Source: Maribacter sp044594925 (lineage in GTDB: Bacteria; Bacteroidota; Bacteroidia; Flavobacteriales; Flavobacteriaceae). Taken from it: DNA of 64,000 bases. The notes under the pieces are model-generated. The model did not search any database. It was not told the DNA's origin and was given only the letters and a program-made list of their open reading frames with translations. A program made the position numbers and the translations under genes. The stretch covers positions 2,170,001 through 2,234,000 of the forward strand of contig NZ_CP138991.1 of the NCBI RefSeq assembly GCF_044594925.1, read 5' to 3'. Every line of letters begins with the position of its first letter. Position 1 is the first letter of the stretch. Below are positions 47,741 to 57,037 of this stretch, one piece after another.

Positions 47741-50356
47741 TTAAAACTGTTGACCAATAATGAAGTGTGTTTGCCATCCGCTTGGACCTTGGCCCGCAGA
47801 TTGAGGTCTCAGGTCTTCGTCGAACCCATAACCAAAATCTATTCCCAATAATCCAAATGCTGGCATAAATATGCGAACCCCCACACCGGCCGATCGTTTT
47901 AATTGAAACGGATTAAATTGCTGAAAATTGCTGAAAGAGTTACCGCCTTCTAAAAAAGCCAACCCATAAATAGATGCAGAAGGCTTTAAGGTCAATGGAT
48001 ACCTGAGTTCTAACGAGAATTTATTGTACACTATTCCTCCGTCTTGCTGACCTGTCAAAGGGTCTATTGGAGTTAATGATTGATTGTCGTATCCCCTTAG
48101 TTGTACAACATCACGTCCGTCCAAGGTAAAGTTACCCAAACCGTCACCACCAACAAAGAAACGCTCAAAAGGAACATCCCCTATATCACTATTATAGTTA
48201 CCTAAAAATCCGAATTCCGCATTGGTTCGCAATACCAATTTATCTACCAAAGTAGTGTACCAATCTCCTTTAAACTTAATTTTATAATATTCTAAGAGAC
48301 GAAATCTTTCTTGATCTACTGCCTCCAGTTCATTAATTTCAGGAGTATCCGAAAGACCTTGTGCCCTTTGTGCACTAACTGTGGGCTGTAATTCCTCGCT
48401 GCGGTCCTTAAGACCACCAAAGTCTTTATTACTAAACAACGAATACGGCGGAGTGAACTTTGCGGTAATCTCAAAATTAGACCCTCCCCTAGGAAATATA
48501 CGTCCACCCAATGTAGCGTTTCTAGATATACCCAAAGTGTAGGCTAAAGAGTTAGCCTTACCATTACCAAAATTAAACAGCCCTATATTGTAGTTCCTAA
48601 AATCATATAGTTGGTATCCTATAGAATGGGAAATCGTAAAGAAGTCATCTGGCCATTGTACTCTCTTTGCCAAACCTGCAGTAACACCGGTAATAGAAAA
48701 CTGTTGGTCTTTATTTACCTGAATCCCGTTTCTACCTCCAAAAGAAGCAGCAAACTGTTGCGTACGTGATAGGCTCAGATTAAAACGCACTGGTTTTTTA
48801 CCACCAAGCCAAGGTTCCGAAAAATTAAGACTGTACACCCTAAAGGTTCTACTCGCTTGCAGACGCAAAGCAAATGTTTGCCCATCTCCCATGGGAACTG
48901 GTTTATAAGCTTCTCCCTTAAATAAGTTCTGTATAGAAAAGTTACTAAAAGATAGCCCCAACGTACCTATAAAACCACCGCCACCATAACCACCCTGTAG
49001 TTCTATTTGGCTAGATCCAGATTCTACCAAGTTCCAAGACAAATCCACCGTACCTTCGTTTGGATTGGCATTTAAAACGTCTGGCGTTATCTGCTCTGCA
49101 TCAAAGAAGCCCAACTGCCCTAATTCTCTTATACTACGGATAATGTCCGATTTATTATACTTTTGACCAGGTCTTGTCCTTAACTCACGAAAAATAACGT
49201 GATCGTTGGTCTTGTCGTTTCCATTAACGGTAACATGATCCAAAAAGGTTTCCTTGCCTTCTATAATTCTAATTTCAAAATTGATGGTATCATTTGCCGC
49301 TGAGACCTCGACAGGATTTATTGTAGAAAATAAATATCCATTATTTTGATACAGACTGGTAACATCACTAGGATCAGGTTTTGAATTATCAGCAATACGC
49401 TCTCTTAACAGCACCCCATTATAAGTAGCTCCCTTCTTTATACCTAACACTTGTGAAAGTTGACGATCCGTGTAAACCGTGTTACCTACAAAATCGATAT
49501 CTCCAAAATAATATTTATTACCCTCCTCTACCTTAATGTTCAACTGTATATTATTCTCATCCAGCTTCACTAAAGTATCGGATATAACGCGTGCATCCCT
49601 AAAACCGTTTTCAGCGTATTTATCTATCAACAAGGCTAAATCTTCCTCATAGTCCTTTTTGATAAATTTTGATTTCTTCCAAAACCTGCCTAATCGTTTT
49701 TTCTTGGTACTTTTTAACGCCTTACGTAATTTTTTGTCAGATAATTCTTCATTTCCTTCGAAGACAATATCCTTGATTTTTACTTTATCCCCTTTTTTGA
49801 TATTCACCACCATACTTCTAGCATTAGTTGCAGAAGTGTCTTTAGCAGTGGCAATATTAACCTTTGTATTTAGGTAACCTTGTTTCTTGTACTTATTAGC
49901 AAGGTAGTTTTTGGTATTGGAAATAAGACTTTCCGTAATCTTTTTTCCTTTCTTAAGGTCGGTATCCTTGACGAGTTCTTCTATCTTCCTATTTTTGACT
50001 CCGTAAAAAGTAACGTCCGTTAGCGTAGGTCTTTCAATGATATTAAGCTCTAAAAAAATATCATTACCCTTAATATCGGTAATGTAAACATCTATGCCAC
50101 TAAACAGTTCCAGCCCCCATAACTTATTTATTACACCGCTTATCTGTTCTCCCGGAATGGTAATGGGCTGCCCAACACGAAGGCCTGTATAGGTTTTAAC
50201 CGTCTGTTCATTGTAACTTACCAAACCAGTTACCTCGAGGCCTCCAAGTATATATTTTTTACCGTCTTCATAAGACAGGTCCTGTGAGAAGGCATTAATT
50301 GAAATAAATAAAAGAAGAGTGGTAATTAAGTGGTTCAAGGATATGAACCTGGTCAT
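47741..50356 (-). CDS. bamA: Outer-membrane assembly factor BamA
   Basis: A BamA homologue of 871 residues from the Met at 50356. A signal peptide (LLLFISINAFSQ) is followed by POTRA repeats (for example LGGLEVTGLVSYNEQTVK, IKDIVFEGNEELSDKKLRKAL, YYFGDIDFVGNTVYTDRQLSQVL, FLDHVTVNGNDKTNDHVI) and a C-terminal Omp85 beta-barrel ending in GWQTHFIIGQQF, an aromatic terminus as expected. It inserts beta-barrel proteins into the outer membrane. The longer frame from 50389 would overlap uppS by 29 bases, so I took the later start, 4 bases after the uppS stop. ompH chaperones follow. Confidence 0.93.
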   Translation of the reverse strand: MTRFISLNHLITTLLLFISINAFSQDLSYEDGKKYILGGLEVTGLVSYNEQTVKTYTGLRVGQPITIPGEQISGVINKLWGLELFSGIDVYITDIKGNDIFLELNIIERPTLTDVTFYGVKNRKIEELVKDTDLKKGKKITESLISNTKNYLANKYKKQGYLNTKVNIATAKDTSATNARSMVVNIKKGDKVKIKDIVFEGNEELSDKKLRKALKSTKKKRLGRFWKKSKFIKKDYEEDLALLIDKYAENGFRDARVISDTLVKLDENNIQLNIKVEEGNKYYFGDIDFVGNTVYTDRQLSQVLGIKKGATYNGVLLRERIADNSKPDPSDVTSLYQNNGYLFSTINPVEVSAANDTINFEIRIIEGKETFLDHVTVNGNDKTNDHVIFRELRTRPGQKYNKSDIIRSIRELGQLGFFDAEQITPDVLNANPNEGTVDLSWNLVESGSSQIELQGGYGGGGFIGTLGLSFSNFSIQNLFKGEAYKPVPMGDGQTFALRLQASRTFRVYSLNFSEPWLGGKKPVRFNLSLSRTQQFAASFGGRNGIQVNKDQQFSITGVTAGLAKRVQWPDDFFTISHSIGYQLYDFRNYNIGLFNFGNGKANSLAYTLGISRNATLGGRIFPRGGSNFEITAKFTPPYSLFSNKDFGGLKDRSEELQPTVSAQRAQGLSDTPEINELEAVDQERFRLLEYYKIKFKGDWYTTLVDKLVLRTNAEFGFLGNYNSDIGDVPFERFFVGGDGLGNFTLDGRDVVQLRGYDNQSLTPIDPLTGQQDGGIVYNKFSLELRYPLTLKPSASIYGLAFLEGGNSFSNFQQFNPFQLKRSAGVGVRIFMPAFGLLGIDFGYGFDEDLRPQSAGQGPSGWQTHFIIGQQF

Positions 50357-50360
50357 ATCT

Positions 50361-51101
50361 TTAAATGAGTTGTTCGCTAGTTTTTCCAAATCGTCGTTCT
50401 CTGTTCTGGTAATTCTTTATAGCCTTCACCAAATGCTGGTCGCTAAAATCGGGCCAAAATACGTCAATAAAATATAATTCCGCGTATGCTATCTGCCATA
50501 ATAAAAAATTGCTGATCCGATGTTCTCCACTAGTACGGATAAGCAAGTCTACGTCTGGCAAATTATGCGTGTAAAGATGGTTATTTATAATGGTTTCATC
50601 AATATTTTCAGCTGAAATTATATTATTTTTAACTTTGACCGCAATTGCCCTTACAGCGGATTGCAACTCCTCTCGGGAGCCATAACTTAAGGCTAATGTC
50701 AGGGTCATCCCTGTATTATCCTTTGTTTTGTCCATTACCTCTAACAGCTCTTTATAAGCTTTTTCTGGCAATGCCGAAATGTTACCTATAGTATTTAGAC
50801 GAACGTTGTTTTTGTTAAAAGTTTTAAGTTCTTTTTTTAGTGAAGAGACCAAAAGACGCATTAAAGTCTGTATTTCTAGTTTGGGTCTGTTCCAATTCTC
50901 CGTGGAAAATGTATATAAGGTGAGGTATTCAATACCAATCTGGACACAATTCTCAACGGTAGACCTAACGGTTTTAACACCATGTTCATGGCCAAAAACG
51001 CGCAGCTTACCTTTTTGTTTGGCCCATCTGCCGTTACCGTCCATTATTATGGCCAGATGTTTTGGCAGGTTATGACTTACTAAATCTTCTATTTTATCCA
51101 T
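50361..51101 (-). CDS. uppS: Isoprenyl (undecaprenyl) diphosphate synthase
   Basis: cis-prenyltransferase of 246 residues: HLAIIMDGNGRWAKQKGKLRVFGHEHG with catalytic Asp21, TLYTFSTENWNRP, and the C-terminal LLIRTSGEHRISNFLLWQIAYAELYF, all diagnostic. It makes the C55 lipid carrier used in peptidoglycan and O-antigen synthesis. It follows the DUF6089 gene after 8 bases and precedes bamA, in a conserved Bacteroidota order. Confidence 0.96.
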   Translation of the reverse strand: MDKIEDLVSHNLPKHLAIIMDGNGRWAKQKGKLRVFGHEHGVKTVRSTVENCVQIGIEYLTLYTFSTENWNRPKLEIQTLMRLLVSSLKKELKTFNKNNVRLNTIGNISALPEKAYKELLEVMDKTKDNTGMTLTLALSYGSREELQSAVRAIAVKVKNNIISAENIDETIINNHLYTHNLPDVDLLIRTSGEHRISNFLLWQIAYAELYFIDVFWPDFSDQHLVKAIKNYQNRERRFGKTSEQLI

Positions 51102-51109
51102 TTGCTTTG

Positions 51110-51796
51110 CTACTCAAAACAATCGGTACAAAGCTTTCTTCCAAAAGTATAGGTTAAGGTAACCCCAGAAAACACGTACCAATCATCACTAAAAATATTC
51201 CCAAAACGGAACTGTTCAAAATTGGAACCTACAGGATTACTCCCATCTAAATTGTCGGTAAACGTATAACGGGCACCAATTTCTGCCCCAAAAATAAGAA
51301 ACTGATTGATACGATACTTAAAACCTGCTGTCATGGGTATTGCAAATGAACCATCTCTTTGTGAAGTTTCTTGCAAGACTCCACCATTGAAATATTCAAA
51401 ATCGTACCTGAAATAAGTTATACCAGTATAAAGATATGGCGTAAATGCCGGACCTAATTTATGAAGGTTATATTCAACAAAATTAAACTCTAACCCTAAA
51501 GACCCTTCTAATATGGAGTTATCCACAACATAAGCTCTTTGCTGTCTTGCGGAAGAGCTAGATTTGGTATCGTCTGCGGTGAACTTACCATACATAAGAC
51601 TACCCCGCCATGCGTATCGCTTACTTTTATTCCATTTAAAAATACCTCCGAAAGCAATATCCGATGGTAAAATATAATTTGTACGGCCCACATCACTTAT
51701 GGTATTAGCACCACCAGCAAAGATACCCACCTCATAGGTTTGACCCTTCAAACTTATGGAGATGAATAAAAGCACTAAAAAACCAATTCGCCACAT
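51110..51796 (-). CDS. DUF6089 family outer-membrane protein
   Basis: A 228-residue protein with a signal peptide (LVLLFISISLKGQ) and the DUF6089 start YEVGIFAGGANTISDVGRTNYILPSDIAFGG. It is an eight-stranded beta-barrel-like protein: FKWNKSKRYAWRGSLMYGK, TLYTGITYFRYDFEYF and a C-terminal TYTFG. This family usually stands next to uppS and bamA in Bacteroidota, as here. Role in the envelope is not known. Confidence 0.85.
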   Translation of the reverse strand: MWRIGFLVLLFISISLKGQTYEVGIFAGGANTISDVGRTNYILPSDIAFGGIFKWNKSKRYAWRGSLMYGKFTADDTKSSSSARQQRAYVVDNSILEGSLGLEFNFVEYNLHKLGPAFTPYLYTGITYFRYDFEYFNGGVLQETSQRDGSFAIPMTAGFKYRINQFLIFGAEIGARYTFTDNLDGSNPVGSNFEQFRFGNIFSDDWYVFSGVTLTYTFGRKLCTDCFE

Positions 51797-51911
51797 ACGC
51801 TTATATTATCAATAAATAGACACATCCTTATAAGTTAATAAGTAACGGAGCCTTGTCTATGTTCTCAGAAGATAAACAGCATTTGAGGGTATTTATTGTT
51901 TAATTTAAGGT

Positions 51912-52793
51912 TCAATTTCTTTTATCCTCACCCCACAAAAGCTTATTTCTAAGGGTTTTTAAAAAGCTCTCTGAAGTATATTCAATCATCTTAATTGAAA
52001 AATCGGCTTTTTTTATCGTAATCTCCTGACCATTTTCAAGAGATGCAATTCTAGAATCCAGAGAAACCAAGTGGTTCTCTTCCCTACCCGAAACCTTAAG
52101 TCGTATACTGGTCTCATCGGAAATTACCAAGGGTCTTGCGTTAAGATTATGAGGGGCAATGGGCGTTAATACTAGCGATTTCGCGGTGGGTACAATTACT
52201 GGCCCTCCGCAACTCAATGAATATCCTGTTGACCCTGTCGGGGTAGCAATGATAAGACCATCTGCCCAGTAGGATGTAAGATATTCATCGTTCAAATAAG
52301 TTTCTACCGTAATCATGGAAGTGGTATCCTTTCTACTTACCGTAATCTCGTTGAGTGCAAAATTAAGGTCACCAAATTCTGCATCTAGTTGTTCCGTGTT
52401 CAACTGAACAAGACTTCGCTCTACGATGGTATAGGCCCCTGCGACAAATTCGCGAACCACTTTCCTTACATCTTCCTTTTTAAAAGTGGATAGAAATCCT
52501 AAACGACCGGTGTTGACCCCAACTATAGGAATACCCATATCCTTGACAAAAGTAGTCGCCCTTAAAATAGTACCGTCTCCACCAAAACTCACGAACATAT
52601 CAAAAGAATCATCTAAACCAGATGATTCCGTAAATATCGAAAAATTCTTAGTGTTCCCTTTTGAAAGATAATGATTATAGAACTCCTTTTCTATAACAAC
52701 TTCAGCAGATTCTTTTTGCAGTTCATCTAAAAGTTCTAATAAAAAATCGATGACTTGCTCATGATATGTTTGACCGTAAATGGCAACCTTCAT
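51912..52793 (-). CDS. nadK: NAD kinase
   Basis: NAD kinase of 293 residues. The signature is FVSFGGDGTILRATTF, residues 71-75 being GGDGT, and GLIIATPTGSTGYSLSCGGPVI in the C-terminal domain. It phosphorylates NAD to NADP with ATP in the cytoplasm. It begins one base after the CBS gene stop and is followed 115 bases later by the DUF6089 gene. Confidence 0.96.
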   Translation of the reverse strand: MKVAIYGQTYHEQVIDFLLELLDELQKESAEVVIEKEFYNHYLSKGNTKNFSIFTESSGLDDSFDMFVSFGGDGTILRATTFVKDMGIPIVGVNTGRLGFLSTFKKEDVRKVVREFVAGAYTIVERSLVQLNTEQLDAEFGDLNFALNEITVSRKDTTSMITVETYLNDEYLTSYWADGLIIATPTGSTGYSLSCGGPVIVPTAKSLVLTPIAPHNLNARPLVISDETSIRLKVSGREENHLVSLDSRIASLENGQEITIKKADFSIKMIEYTSESFLKTLRNKLLWGEDKRN

Positions 52794-52794
52794 G

Positions 52795-53451
52795 CTAAAC
52801 GTTTAAAAATTTATCCAAATAATCCGAACGTTGTTTCAAGTCTTCTAAAAATTGATCATCACTGTTCCCAAAAATAATATTGTAGTTATACCGTCTAAAA
52901 GTCTGCACCACTTCGTTAAAATTGGTTGTACTTATCTTAATGGTTATCTGAACAACATCATTTTGTATATCTGTTATTAAACCTCCGATGAACTTCGCAT
53001 TATTACTTTCAACTATTTGCGCTATTTCACTAAACGAATAGTCTTTTAATCCTTTGGCAACAACCAGGATGTTCCCAGGATCCGTAAAAAACGGAGTGTC
53101 AATAAAAACAGAAACGATATCGGTTAAATCATAATATCCTATGACCTCTTCGTTCTCACCTAAAACGGGTAACAAATTTGCTTCGTTTCTTGCGAAAGCT
53201 TCAAGAACATCGAGCCAATTGGTATTCTTCCTAACAAAAAAAGTCTCCAAATCGTATCTGTAAGATTCAATCTTTGCGGTAGCATCGATTATCTCAACAT
53301 CATTCTCCGAAAAAACACCCAAGAATCTATTTTTCTCCGTAATAGCGATATGCGAGTAGGTATTCTCCTTAAAAAACTGCAAAACCTTTTCAAAGGAATC
53401 ATCAATCTTAAATTCAGGTATATTCTTTAATATGTGGCTTTGAATCTGCAT
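52795..53451 (-). CDS. CBS domain pair protein
   Basis: A 218-residue protein with two CBS motifs: FKENTYSHIAITEKNRFLGVFSENDVE in the first and AFARNEANLLPVLGENEEVIGYYDLTDIV in the second, then a C-terminal ACT-like or ferredoxin-like segment (GNILVVAKGLKDYSFSEIAQIVESNNAKF). CBS pairs bind adenine nucleotides and act as energy sensors; this one sits just before nadK, separated by one base, suggesting it senses or regulates nucleotide state. That link is inference. It is divergent from pdxJ. Confidence 0.85.
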   Translation of the reverse strand: MQIQSHILKNIPEFKIDDSFEKVLQFFKENTYSHIAITEKNRFLGVFSENDVEIIDATAKIESYRYDLETFFVRKNTNWLDVLEAFARNEANLLPVLGENEEVIGYYDLTDIVSVFIDTPFFTDPGNILVVAKGLKDYSFSEIAQIVESNNAKFIGGLITDIQNDVVQITIKISTTNFNEVVQTFRRYNYNIIFGNSDDQFLEDLKQRSDYLDKFLNV

Positions 53452-53508
53452 GAGCTAAATTATAACGCAAAATAGTAATTAATAATATCAAAAGGCATGC
53501 CTAATTCG

Positions 53509-53516
53509 TATTTTTG
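53509..53516 (+). promoter_or_regulatory. Promoter -7 element for pdxJ
   Basis: TATTTTTG is an exact TAnnTTTG match, leaving a leader of about 23 bases before the pdxJ ATG. Confidence 0.5.
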
Positions 53517-53543
53517 GAACGTTTTTAAAACTATAATAGCCGT

Positions 53544-54257
53544 ATGACCAAGCTTAGTGTAAACGTAAATAAAATTGCAACGCTCCGAAATGCCCGAGGC
53601 GGTAATGTCCCCAATCTTTTAAAAGTAGCAACGGACATAGAGCGTTTTGGCGCTCAAGGGATTACTATTCATCCTCGTCCGGACGAACGCCACATTCGCT
53701 ACCAAGATGCCAGAGACCTGAAAAATATCGTAACCACGGAGTATAATATTGAAGGTAATCCCAATCCAAAATTCATAGACCTGGTCTTAGAAATAAAACC
53801 CACACAAGTTACCTTAGTACCAGATGCCGTAGACGCTATCACTTCCAATGCAGGATGGGACACCATCAAGAACAAAGGCTTTTTAAAAGAAGTTATCAAA
53901 ACCTTTAAGAGTGCCGGAATCAGGACATCTATTTTTGTAGACCCCGACAGCAAAATGGTAAAAGGTGCAAAAAACATAGAAGCGGACCGCATTGAACTTT
54001 ATACCGAAAATTATGCGTACAAGTACACGGCCAATAAAGAAAAAGCGATACAACCCTTCATAAAGGCGGCACTGACCGCCAACGAAATTGGTATCGGTAT
54101 AAATGCTGGTCATGACCTTAGTCTAGAAAACATCCTTTACTTTAAACAACATATCCCCAACCTACTAGAAGTATCTATAGGACATGCTCTAATATGCGAA
54201 TCCATTTACTTGGGCTTGGACAATGTGGTGAATATGTATCTGAATAAATTGAAATGA
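53544..54257 (+). CDS. pdxJ: Pyridoxine 5'-phosphate synthase
   Basis: PdxJ of 237 residues with SVNVNKIATLRNARGGNVPN, GITIHPRPDERHIRYQD (substrate phosphate-binding loop), VTLVPDAVDAITSNAGWD and INAGHDLSLENIL. It condenses deoxyxylulose 5-phosphate with 3-amino-2-oxopropyl phosphate to make pyridoxine 5'-phosphate, the last step of the DXP-dependent B6 pathway. The start of the next gene overlaps its stop by 4 bases (ATGA). Confidence 0.97.
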   Translation: MTKLSVNVNKIATLRNARGGNVPNLLKVATDIERFGAQGITIHPRPDERHIRYQDARDLKNIVTTEYNIEGNPNPKFIDLVLEIKPTQVTLVPDAVDAITSNAGWDTIKNKGFLKEVIKTFKSAGIRTSIFVDPDSKMVKGAKNIEADRIELYTENYAYKYTANKEKAIQPFIKAALTANEIGIGINAGHDLSLENILYFKQHIPNLLEVSIGHALICESIYLGLDNVVNMYLNKLK

Positions 54258-55027
54258 AAGAAATCTTACATTCAAAAATAATAGGATCCGGAAAACCATT
54301 ATGTATACTTCATGGCTTTCTTGGAATGTCCGATAATTGGAAAACGCTTGGAGCGGCGTATGCCGATAGTGGTATGGAAGTGCATTTAATAGACCAACGC
54401 AATCATGGTAAAAGTTTTCATTCAGCGAATTTTAATTATGACTTTCTAGCTAAAGACCTGTTTCATTATTTAGAATCCAAGAACATTGACAAAACCATGT
54501 TAATCGGACATTCTATGGGAGGCAAGACCGCCATGCAATTTGCTTGTGATTTTCCTAATAAAACAGAGAAATTAATAGTGGCGGATATTGCACCTAAATT
54601 TTATCCCCCCCACCATCATGAAATTATAGATGGTCTCAATAAAATTGATGTATCCGCACTAACATCACGGAAGGAGGCCGATGATGAACTTCAGAAACAC
54701 ATAGCAAATTTTGGAGTACGCCAATTTCTCTTAAAAAACTTGTACTGGAACGATGAAAAAAAACTCTCTTTTAGATTTAACCTTCCCGTGTTGAGCCTTA
54801 AAATGGAAGAGGTTGGTGATAATATTAATAGCACGGACAGCTATGCGGGACCCACGTTGTTCCTAAAAGGAAGTAAATCTGAATACGTGACCGATGGTGA
54901 CATGACCCAAATAAAATCGCATTTTCCTTTGGCGGCAATGGAAACCATATCTAATGCCGGGCATTGGTTGCACGCAGAAAATCCTAAAGAATTTTTATCA
55001 AAATCTCTAAATTTCCTAAAACATTAG
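54254..55027 (+). CDS. Alpha/beta-fold hydrolase (YbfF-like)
   Basis: Alpha/beta hydrolase of 257 residues: LCILHGFLGMSDNWKTL (oxyanion strand), nucleophile Ser97 in LIGHSMGGKTAM, and the C-terminal His in SNAGHWLHAENP (about 239). It resembles the YbfF esterase group, which includes thioesterase-type activities. It has no signal peptide. It overlaps pdxJ by 4 bases and so is co-translated with it. A role near vitamin B6 is not implied by the fold. Confidence 0.9.
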   Translation: MKEILHSKIIGSGKPLCILHGFLGMSDNWKTLGAAYADSGMEVHLIDQRNHGKSFHSANFNYDFLAKDLFHYLESKNIDKTMLIGHSMGGKTAMQFACDFPNKTEKLIVADIAPKFYPPHHHEIIDGLNKIDVSALTSRKEADDELQKHIANFGVRQFLLKNLYWNDEKKLSFRFNLPVLSLKMEEVGDNINSTDSYAGPTLFLKGSKSEYVTDGDMTQIKSHFPLAAMETISNAGHWLHAENPKEFLSKSLNFLKH

Positions 55028-55175
55028 TTGTTCCATACGATAGATAATACCTTGGTTTTGTGTTCACGGAAAAATAAAAGCAATCAAAAAATGATTACAT
55101 TTAAGAGTGACTTATGAGCAAGGACTAATGCTCATTGTGGTAAAAATTGCCTTTAAACCTATAAACAAGAAACCA

Positions 55176-55520
55176 ATGAAACTTATTTTACGAATTTTAT
55201 TAAGTGCGTTAGCGGTAATCCTTTTAGCGAATATTCTTCCCAATGTCTCAGTAGACTCCTATGTTACCGCTATCATAGTCGCGGTAATACTAAGCTTGCT
55301 TAATTTTTTGGTAAAACCGATTTTAGTTATTCTTACATTACCCGTAACGATCATTACATTTGGCCTTTTTCTATTAATTATTAATGCAATAATCATTCTA
55401 TTGGCCGATGCCTTAGTAGCTGGTTTTAGCGTTGAAAGTATATGGTGGGCCTTACTTTTTAGTCTTTTACTTTCATTTTTACAATCCATATTATATTCAC
55501 TCCTTAAGGAAGACAAATAA
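55176..55520 (+). CDS. Phage holin family (four-TM) membrane protein
   Basis: A 114-residue protein with four hydrophobic segments: LILRILLSALAVILLANIL, VTAIIVAVILSLLNFLVKPI, LTLPVTIITFGLFLLIINAI and SIWWALLFSLLLSFLQSIL. It matches the mycobacterial-type four-TM phage holin family PF04020, which is common in bacterial chromosomes without phage. The frame extends to 55107, but the upstream part has no family character; ATG 55176 gives MKLILRIL. It is a single gene after the hydrolase. Function in the host is unknown. Confidence 0.85.
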   Translation: MKLILRILLSALAVILLANILPNVSVDSYVTAIIVAVILSLLNFLVKPILVILTLPVTIITFGLFLLIINAIIILLADALVAGFSVESIWWALLFSLLLSFLQSILYSLLKEDK

Positions 55521-55581
55521 AGAAGCACTTAGCTTTTGAAATTCAACGCCTTAAAAACTTGTTGAACAGGGCAAATTATAG

Positions 55582-55589
55582 TAATTTTG
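55582..55589 (+). promoter_or_regulatory. Promoter -7 element for tig
   Basis: TAATTTTG is an exact TAnnTTTG match, with TTG at 55559-55561 about 20 bases upstream as a -33 element. It leaves a leader of about 34 bases before the ATG. Confidence 0.6.
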
Positions 55590-55627
55590 CATCCCGTTTT
55601 ATATAAGTACAATAAGAAAATTAAGGA

Positions 55628-56950
55628 ATGAATATTACAAAAGAACAGATAGACGATTTAAACGCTGTTGTTAAAGTTGCTATTACAAAGGAAGACTATC
55701 AGGATAAAGTAGATACCATCCTTAAAGACTATAAAAAACAAGCTAATATTCCAGGCTTTAGAAAAGGACAGGTTCCCATGGGACTTATCAAAAAGCAATA
55801 TGGAAAAGCTGTTTTAGTTGACGAAGTGAACAAATTACTTCAAGACAATTTAAACAAATACCTTACAGAAGAAAAACTAGATGTACTAGGCAATCCGTTG
55901 CCAAAACAACAAGATAGTTTTGACTGGGACCAAGAAGAACTCGATTTTGAGTTTGAGTTAGGTTTAGCGCCTAGTTTTGAAGTTCCCTTAAAAACTAAAA
56001 AGGCAATTACGCACTACAAGATAGTTGCAGACAAAAAAATGGTTACGGAGCAAGTAGAACGTATTCAAAAACAATACGGGAAATTAGTAAGCAAAGATGT
56101 TGTAGAAAAAACAAATGAAGTATCTGGTAAGTTCTTTAACGAAGCGGAAGAAATAGACAACCAAACACTTCTAGAACTAGACAAACTTAAAAGCAAAAAG
56201 GCCATTGATAGTCTGGTAGGCAAAAAAGTAGGAGATACGGTTACCTTAAAAACAAAAGGATTGGTGAAAGAAGACCACCTGCTTGGTAGTATTCTTGGCA
56301 TTTCTAAGGAAAAATCAGAAAAACTAAATATTGAAGTTTCCTTTACGATAACTGAGATTAACGAAAGAGAACCTGCCGAACTAAATCAAGAGCTTTTTGA
56401 TAAGTTATTCGGAAAGGATGCCGTTACATCAGAGAAAGAGCTTAGACAACGAATTATAGATGATTCTGAGAAGCAGTTTGAACAACAGGCTGATCAGAAA
56501 TTACTTAACGATGTAACAGAATATTTTATTGAGAATACCAAGTTTGATTTACCTTCTGGGTTTTTAACCAAGTGGATTCAGGTTACCGGCGAGAAGGAAT
56601 TATCGGAAGAAGAAGCTACGGAAGAATACCAAAAATCTGAAAAAGGCTTACGCTACCAACTAATTGAAGGTAAAGTTATAAATGAGAACAACCTTCAAGT
56701 ACAGTTTGATGAACTTAAGGAATTTGCCAAAGGTTTTATAAAATCGCAAATGGCACAATTTGGACAGTTAGACCCCCAAGAGGAAGAATTGGATAACATA
56801 GCCGCAAGAGTCTTAGGCAACCAAGATGAAGTAAAACGCTTATCCGAACAATTGATGAGTCAAAAACTTCTTAATCTTTATAAAGAAAAAGCTAACTTAA
56901 AGACAAAGGAAGTAACTTATGAAAACTTCATCAAAGAAGTTAACGGGTAG
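55628..56950 (+). CDS. tig: Trigger factor
   Basis: Trigger factor of 440 residues. The N-terminal ribosome-binding segment is IPGFRKGQVPMGLIKKQYG (Gly43-Pro50), followed by a short PPIase-like middle and the helical C-terminal chaperone arm. The flavobacterial PPIase domain is reduced and may lack activity; I see no clear FKBP core signature. It binds nascent chains at the ribosome exit. A strong intrinsic terminator follows at 56980-57013, and clpP and clpX come next, the usual order. Confidence 0.93.
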   Translation: MNITKEQIDDLNAVVKVAITKEDYQDKVDTILKDYKKQANIPGFRKGQVPMGLIKKQYGKAVLVDEVNKLLQDNLNKYLTEEKLDVLGNPLPKQQDSFDWDQEELDFEFELGLAPSFEVPLKTKKAITHYKIVADKKMVTEQVERIQKQYGKLVSKDVVEKTNEVSGKFFNEAEEIDNQTLLELDKLKSKKAIDSLVGKKVGDTVTLKTKGLVKEDHLLGSILGISKEKSEKLNIEVSFTITEINEREPAELNQELFDKLFGKDAVTSEKELRQRIIDDSEKQFEQQADQKLLNDVTEYFIENTKFDLPSGFLTKWIQVTGEKELSEEEATEEYQKSEKGLRYQLIEGKVINENNLQVQFDELKEFAKGFIKSQMAQFGQLDPQEEELDNIAARVLGNQDEVKRLSEQLMSQKLLNLYKEKANLKTKEVTYENFIKEVNG

Positions 56951-56979
56951 TATTCATACAATAAATTAAGTATCTTTAC

Positions 56980-57013
56980 GGTGCCGGAAATAACTTTTTC
57001 GGCACCTTTTTTT
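56980..57013 (+). terminator. Intrinsic terminator between tig and clpP
   Basis: GGTGCCG (56980-56986) pairs with CGGCACC (57000-57006), loop 13 bases, partly A/U paired, followed by seven T residues (57007-57013). It lies 24 bases before the clpP ATG, so it is also inside any clpP leader. Confidence 0.85.
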
Positions 57014-57037
57014 ACCATTAAAATCGATTAAAAATTT

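Noticed and set aside
55107..55520. Holin-family protein as evidence of a prophage
   Set aside because: PF04020 proteins are ordinary chromosomal genes in many bacteria, and no other phage gene is present.
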